Positions 57,929 through 64,000 of a DNA stretch of 64,000 nt are shown here, piece by piece; positions within the stretch are counted from its first letter, which is position 1, and each line of letters starts with the position of its first letter. The notes under the pieces were generated by a model. It ran no database searches. It saw nothing but the letters and a program-made list of their open reading frames with translations, and was not told the DNA's origin. The position numbers and the translations under genes are program-made. Source of the DNA: Protonemura montana (taxonomy: Eukaryota > Arthropoda > Insecta > Plecoptera > Nemouridae); assembly GCA_947568835.1 (NCBI GenBank), contig OX387603.1:11268151-11332150 (forward strand), written 5' to 3'.

Positions 57929-60900
57929 CTGTGGGAAGAAAGGAAATAATTGTCAATGGTTGAGAATGCCTTAAAGGGCATTTGATTTAATTAAGTATTG
58001 GGAATATGTAAGTTTGCCTATTATGAATTTCAATTGTATTGTGTACATCAGCTTATTATATCTTTTAAGAGTACATCATATCAAGATTCAAGACCTTGAT
58101 TACAAGACCTTTGTAAGTAATTCGGATTGTGCAATGAATGAGGAAAAGAGATCAAAGTAGCTCTTTTTATATTTCTTTATTCACTCCTTTATGCACCATA
58201 CTCTATGCTTTGGAGTCCTCAACGACTTCTCTTGAAAGAAAATAAGTAAAAGGGTGATTCAAAGGGCTTTATCTACAACAGCAGGCATTGATTAGCGAGG
58301 AACAGTGTCGCATGACAAACGCTAATAAAAGATTACCTTCAGCACAGACTTTTCTTTGCAGTATCTGCCATGAAAGATGGCACAATAGCTTTAAAGACAA
58401 AACAAAAGCTCAAGAAAAAGTGCCTCATTTGAAAAACATGTACGTGTGCACATGGTCCATTCGTGCAAATACCTATATGTTTTAATATTTAAGTACCTGG
58501 CTAGAACTACATAAAATGCAGAGAGAAAATGACCAGCGAGCATGTTTCAAATCGATTAGCACATCAGATAGGTTGAGCACTGAGTCCTAACTATGCCAAC
58601 GTATCGTCTATATGTAAAATGTTGCAATCCCATCTTGCCTGTCGACCCACAATATTTTCTGACATCGCATGCCTCACACAACGGTCCCTGATGACACCCC
58701 GGGGCACGAACGACCATTGCTATCAGTTTCTACCGGCCGTAGTTTCGTTACACAATGACAGGCAGGCAGATAATGACAGGCTGGGGCTGGGGACGAGCCA
58801 TTAAACGCAGACGTGTTGACTAACGAAGCTATCGCGTCGACTAATTACCTTGCTTGCATCCAAAGGATTGTCGCTAAGATGGACTACCGGTCCCGGATGT
58901 GTTTTCCTCGAACTGCAAAAGAAAATGGAACACAATTTAAAACTATGTTGGTTGGCGAGTGTACTGCGTTCAAATTAGAGACAGTTGCGACCGTTGGATT
59001 TGTTCTATATTTCGTTTTGGCTTTGTTGATGCAATGCAAAATTCTGTAGCAACAGGCACATTACACTAGCTGAAGTTCACTGGACGAGCAAAAAAAGAAA
59101 GGGGAAAAAAGTAGGAAAATGAAATGACGCTCGTCGAATATCGACGTGCATCACTCATCCTGAAGAGATGCTCAGCCAATCATAAACGTTTTCATCCCTC
59201 ATCCATCAAAATCAGAAGGCCGTGAGTAGGAGAGATACCTACATGCCAGTGAGTTAATAAAAAACACATTTTAATGCAATCTTTTGAAAATGAACCTGAA
59301 TAACTTTTAGACGTTTGAAATATGTCTTGCGTTATTTTGCTCCAGAAAATATGTATGCATGGGAGATATAGGTAAAGACTGGCACTAGACACGGATTTTG
59401 CTCATGTATTCAAAAGTTGGGGAAGTTTTCTCAATATTTACAGAATAACCACGCAGTAGGTTAGTTAGACCAATGTACATCTTCGAGAGTCCTAATGAAA
59501 GAATTGTAAGCGAATGTATACAACCAAGGCATCTCAAATAGGAGAAAGAAAACTACGCAAACTTCACAGCAGTAGTTCACCACTATACGGGACATGTAAA
59601 TATAGGGCAGTGTCTCACTCCCATCATCACTCGTATTCGTACAGCACATAATGGGTGAGGCAGGTCGTATATTATGTTACTCTCAAAAGGACACAATGTA
59701 CATTGTGTCCCTGTTATATACACGCTGATCATAGCTCACATTATACATCCACTCAAAGTCTGCGGAACTGGAAGCTTTATAGGATGCGGCCACGAGCACA
59801 AAATGTGACCCATAACATCATTCGAGGCGCTCCATCAAAGAATACTATGCTGTTTCAAGATGGTAATCGTGCTCTTTGCAAGCTCTTAGCGTCGGCAGCG
59901 TCCTCGTGCTTGGCAGCATCCGACTTCTGATTGTTAGAACATGACATGGCGACGTCACTCAAATTAGAAGACGCAATAAAAGGGCGTAAAACAGGTCGAA
60001 ACGTATATATTACATGAGCCGACGCACAAAAGAGAGTTTTACTTGTTAGCAGCTTACTATTCATCAATCTCGAGGCGTGATTCATCAATCAATAAGAAAA
60101 TGGGGAAAACCTCTTGGCGCGCTAGTTCGAGTAATCGGGAATGGGGCGGATCATCGGAACGAAACATAAAGAGTACATGCATCGGCTTATCTTGCCATAG
60201 GTATACATTATATATGCATGCGAGTAGTTGCTCGAAGCGTCGAACTACATTCTATGAATAAGATTCACAAGGTGGGCATGAACGATTTTTTAGTACCGCC
60301 CTATCTTTGGACTAGCACTGAAAAAATAGCGTGCCTTGAAAAACGTCGTAACGTGTTAGAAGGTAATCTTTATCACTTCTGCAATATACAGCATAATGAC
60401 AGACTAATGGATTGGTTCGAGTCCCGGCAAATTTGCTGTTCTAATTTTGCTAAAACGGAGATGCAAAACTTTTCAAAGTCTTGGTAAAATATAAGTTAAA
60501 TTTATATAGTTATATTTTCAGTTTTGCGTCGGCGCCAACGCCAACGTCGACCTAGGTCCTTTTTAGGGCTAAAATTCAATAAAAAAAGAGTAAAATCGTC
60601 TAATACATCAACATGTTTATTTCACTTAGCTTAAAAGCTAACTTAAAATCAGTGATATTTTATATTCAGTGTAACTTTCTTGAAATCGGTGGGGGTTAGC
60701 ACCATTTACTTTCAAAAGAGAAACAAAATTATTCCTCAATTATACTCGTTTTTAAATGTATTAATCTGAGAATACACACAACAAATCTATGATTCCTTGA
60801 CTATTTGTTCTTAGATACTAAGAATATTGAAATATGTTATCTGAATCATTCCTCGCTGCACATTGTGCACCGTTCTTCAACTCACAGATTTCAAAAATTA

Positions 60901-63900
60901 CATTTTTATAAAAAAAAAAAGTTTGCAACATTCAGACATAACTCCCTGCCGGCTAGCTAGGCCAGAGAAAGTTCCCAATTTACTCTGAGGATGGACTCTG
61001 AAATCCAATTAGCATTGTTCCCGAGGGGTTTACACCGGGTTGCGGTTAAGTAATTCACCATGCACACCCACCTATAGGTTTGCTAGAGTCGACGAGATAA
61101 AATCCGGTGGCTGACTCGTTTTAGGAGAAAAAACGTGCGGAATAGAAAATCCGCACGATTTTACAAGCTTTGCCCGAGGATTCGACATCCAATTAATAAA
61201 AAAGACAACGAATTGCCATGGGGAAATTTCACGAAATTAGTAAAATGGTTCACACTTAATTTTGTTTCAACGATTTTCCTTTTAATTTTGAGTTGGTCGA
61301 TAAAGCAATGAGACTAGGTGTTCTTTATTAATATATGTAGCATCTCGGCGATACATTTCGAAATAATGACTGCAGTAAAAAAATCACGTAGGATGAAGAC
61401 ACTTGTTTGATTCAAATCAACAGTTGAATGCAGATGCCTAGGATTTGTTGCTTGCAGCTATTAGACACAAATGTGGGGAGCGCTGAGAGTTGATACCTGT
61501 AAATTAAAACCGTTCAGGAGAATATTAAAATGGCTTCGCGAATTTTGCGATGCAATCTTCGAGTCACTTAAAACCCCTGAAACGACGGAAATGAAAGAGC
61601 TAACAGTTCTATTCTATCTTGGCACTTTTGATTCTGATGATTGCCATTAACCCTAAAAAATGAACGTTGCAAACCAGCTGTGCCGTCAGCCATTTTCACC
61701 AGTGGTGCTAACGGTGAAAATACTCTTTGACTGCGTCTAAAATCAATGCTGAAAACCGATCAAGATTCCCAAAACAACAACCGCACAACTCACGGCACCT
61801 CCACCAACGAGATAATAAACACGTGGCACTGAAAATAGCCCACGAGACGAATATCTCGGTCACGAACCGAATGACCAATTCAATTAGCACCGACCTCTGT
61901 TCCTGTCAAATAATGTTCACGTGCATAATTTGATTCGGTGGGCCTGGCATAGTGGCGCGCGGTGCGGGAGTCGCATTAAGTGTAATGGCTTCTGGATGTG
62001 TGGAACCTTAGGTGGTACCGTACGGCTATCCAGCTTTCAATTGGTAGCTAGCTATAACCAAGAGTTTAATCGAGTAATTCGATCGAGTTAACGTCTAATT
62101 GGGGTTGTGTGCCGAGCTGAGCGCCCGCGATGTTCTATATGCAGGTCGACGCCGACGCCGTGCTAACGGCTAATTCTCGGCGACACCGAAGGCGACACGT
62201 ATAGCTCGGTCGTGGGTGCTAACCGATAATCATAGCGCGATTTCGAATAGATTGGCACGTTTTGTTAAACATAAAGTAAGGGATGTGATATTAGTTTTTA
62301 TATATAATACGCGATTACTGGAATTACTATATGAGGGTGGTTTTGGGTTGGCTGCCAGAAAGTTATTGAGTTACAGAAAGTTAAACATTTGGACATACGA
62401 TTGGGTATAGGTCAGCAAAGATCGTCTCAATTTTAATCCATCAGTGTACTATACATAACCAAGCATTTTTTTGCTTTTTTAGAAGGATTTTTTTGGTTCA
62501 ATACATGAACCAAATTTTTTATAAATTAAGAAAAGATTACAATTTTAAATTAATAATATTAGGTACCTACATTCCACATTCGAAAGATAAAAAAAAAAAA
62601 TCATGGAAATCGTTTGGATGATAAGAATGTGCAATAGCCATGAAATAGTATATTGACTGGGGGTTGGTTTCATTTGGAAATAATAATCTTTAAGCTTTAC
62701 AAAATATAATGATTTCTCTTCCACGACTCGCGACTTTCACGAAGTGCTACAATCTGGTGGTAAACGACAAAGCAATAGCTGGACACTCAACACGATATTT
62801 GGAGCCATCAACAAAGGTTGCTGAAGAACTGATGCTATCTTCTTTAATGTGCTTGTTCTTCATAAAAACCCAATATTGAAGTTTATCACCCGACATATGA
62901 GTTTTTGGATAGTCGAGTTCCTCAACATTTTATTAACTTTTAGAGAATGGAGTGAAGGTAGAGAATAGTAATAAACGACTTTATTGTCTTGATTATTATT
63001 CTACTACGATGACGATGGAATAATAAGTCACTTGTTTTGATGTCTTCCTGTACCTAATAGTGTCAATATACGATCAAGTGTGTATATGGCTGCCAACAAT
63101 GTATTGCACAAAGTCAGACGGGTTGGGTAAGTAAAGTAACGAGCGGCATAGTGCCCCAACGTACATGCATATCCAATATGTAATTTATTACAAACAATGC
63201 TTCAGCCCCCAATTTTGGCAAATTTTAATATTTGTTCGGTGGAAATACCGTTGAGTTAAATACCAGCAGAAAACTCTTTCTAAGAAAGTTGGTCAAAACG
63301 CAGGGGAAATGAAAATTTGGCTGTAAGATTTAAATTTTTTAGATAGCTGTACCATGGAAAGCAATATGTTTTTCCTGAAACTCAGTACAAAAAGAGTTTA
63401 AAATCGGCCGTGTACTCAATGGGTGCATGGATTAAAAGTGGCAAAATAATTTTTTTACAACATTCAGCATGAAAATTTTGCAATTTTTCTACATTTTATT
63501 TGCGAGATGTTATAAAGTGTAGTCCGCGGGAGAGAATATACCAATCCAAATACTTCCCTCCACCTGGTATTGCTATAAACTTATGAATAAAATTCCAGTT
63601 TTTATTTTATTACAGGGATTTCAAAGTACGTATTATGTCTGTAAAATAGTTCGAAAGAATTGGCAGAAAAATGCTTATAAATAGCTCGAAAAAAAAAGAT
63701 CTTGGCATGACAAAATCTTTTGAGCAAAAGGAAAATGGCAGACATCAGCGGAGACGATTTTTAGTGTTTAAAAAAATGACAGTTGGCCCGCGTGTCATCC
63801 CAAAACGATCTCGGGGGCCTCTGCCGGAAAATTATGTTCCCTGTCTGTGCGAGTGAACGATCTTAAACTGAGTCCGTATGAAATGAGACTCTTGGCAGCG

Positions 63901-64000
63901 AACACATGTTCACCCCGAATACTTATCACTGGCTGCCGTTTTATCAGGCAGAGGTAAAGGCCAACAAACATTCGTGTGCACCGTGGTAAATTTAAACATG
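57929..64000. other. presumed upstream tomosyn intron
   Basis: 6 kb in which no tomosyn N-terminal exon was recognised on the minus strand. Short GC-rich stretches occur at about 60515-60560 and 61940-62230 (with gtcgacgccgacgccg). A lone box B-like ggttcgagtcccggc lies near 60413. No gene is called. Confidence 0.5.

Noticed and set aside
60218..60487. 89-codon plus-strand ORF
   Set aside because: No family recognised, and it overlaps a box B-like tRNA motif; probably chance or repeat-derived.

Overview
The window is eukaryotic: AT-rich DNA with intron-split genes, GT-AG splice sites and many interspersed repeats. The best clue to the organism is that the histone H3K9 methyltransferase Su(var)3-9 lies as one exon inside a phase-1 intron of the eIF2-gamma gene and shares that gene's first three exons. 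This gene fusion has been described for winged insects and silverfish (Dicondylia), so the source is most likely an insect. I cannot name the order.

Layout. (1) 1-3.5 kb: an 18-bp minisatellite of exactly 42 units, then intron. (2) 3.5-8.0 kb, plus strand: the last four coding exons of Nup98-Nup96 (Nup96 C-terminal part); the gene continues left of the window. (3) 8-13.6 kb: repeat-rich DNA with a poly(A) run of about 54, an array of tRNA-like sequences all on the minus strand, and weak candidate exons. (4) 13.6-22.14 kb: a giant foldback, two inverted arms of about 3.5 kb around a 1.55-kb centre that holds a hAT-like transposase remnant and a third copy of the element end. Each arm carries two copies of a SINE, one with a recognisable 5S-rRNA-derived head. 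(5) 22.9-37.3 kb, minus strand: a complete ten-exon eIF2-gamma gene (473 aa). Its large third intron contains the Su(var)3-9 exon, giving a second product of 668 aa with chromodomain, pre-SET, SET and post-SET. (6) 37.4-42 kb: intergenic. (7) 42.3-57.9 kb, minus strand: 18 exons of tomosyn (STXBP5 family), from the middle of the first propeller to the C-terminal R-SNARE (1186 residues). The N-terminal exons must lie beyond the right edge. (8) 57.9-64 kb: presumed tomosyn intron with no recognised exon.

The genes are housekeeping (nuclear pore, translation initiation), chromatin (heterochromatin methylation) and secretion control (SNARE inhibitor). They are neighbours rather than a pathway. 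The exception is eIF2-gamma and Su(var)3-9, which share a promoter, the first three coding exons and 82 N-terminal residues; alternative splicing or polyadenylation decides which protein is made. Nup98-96 converges on eIF2-gamma/Su(var)3-9; tomosyn lies upstream of eIF2-gamma in the same direction. Exon joins were checked by hand: every junction keeps frame and phase.
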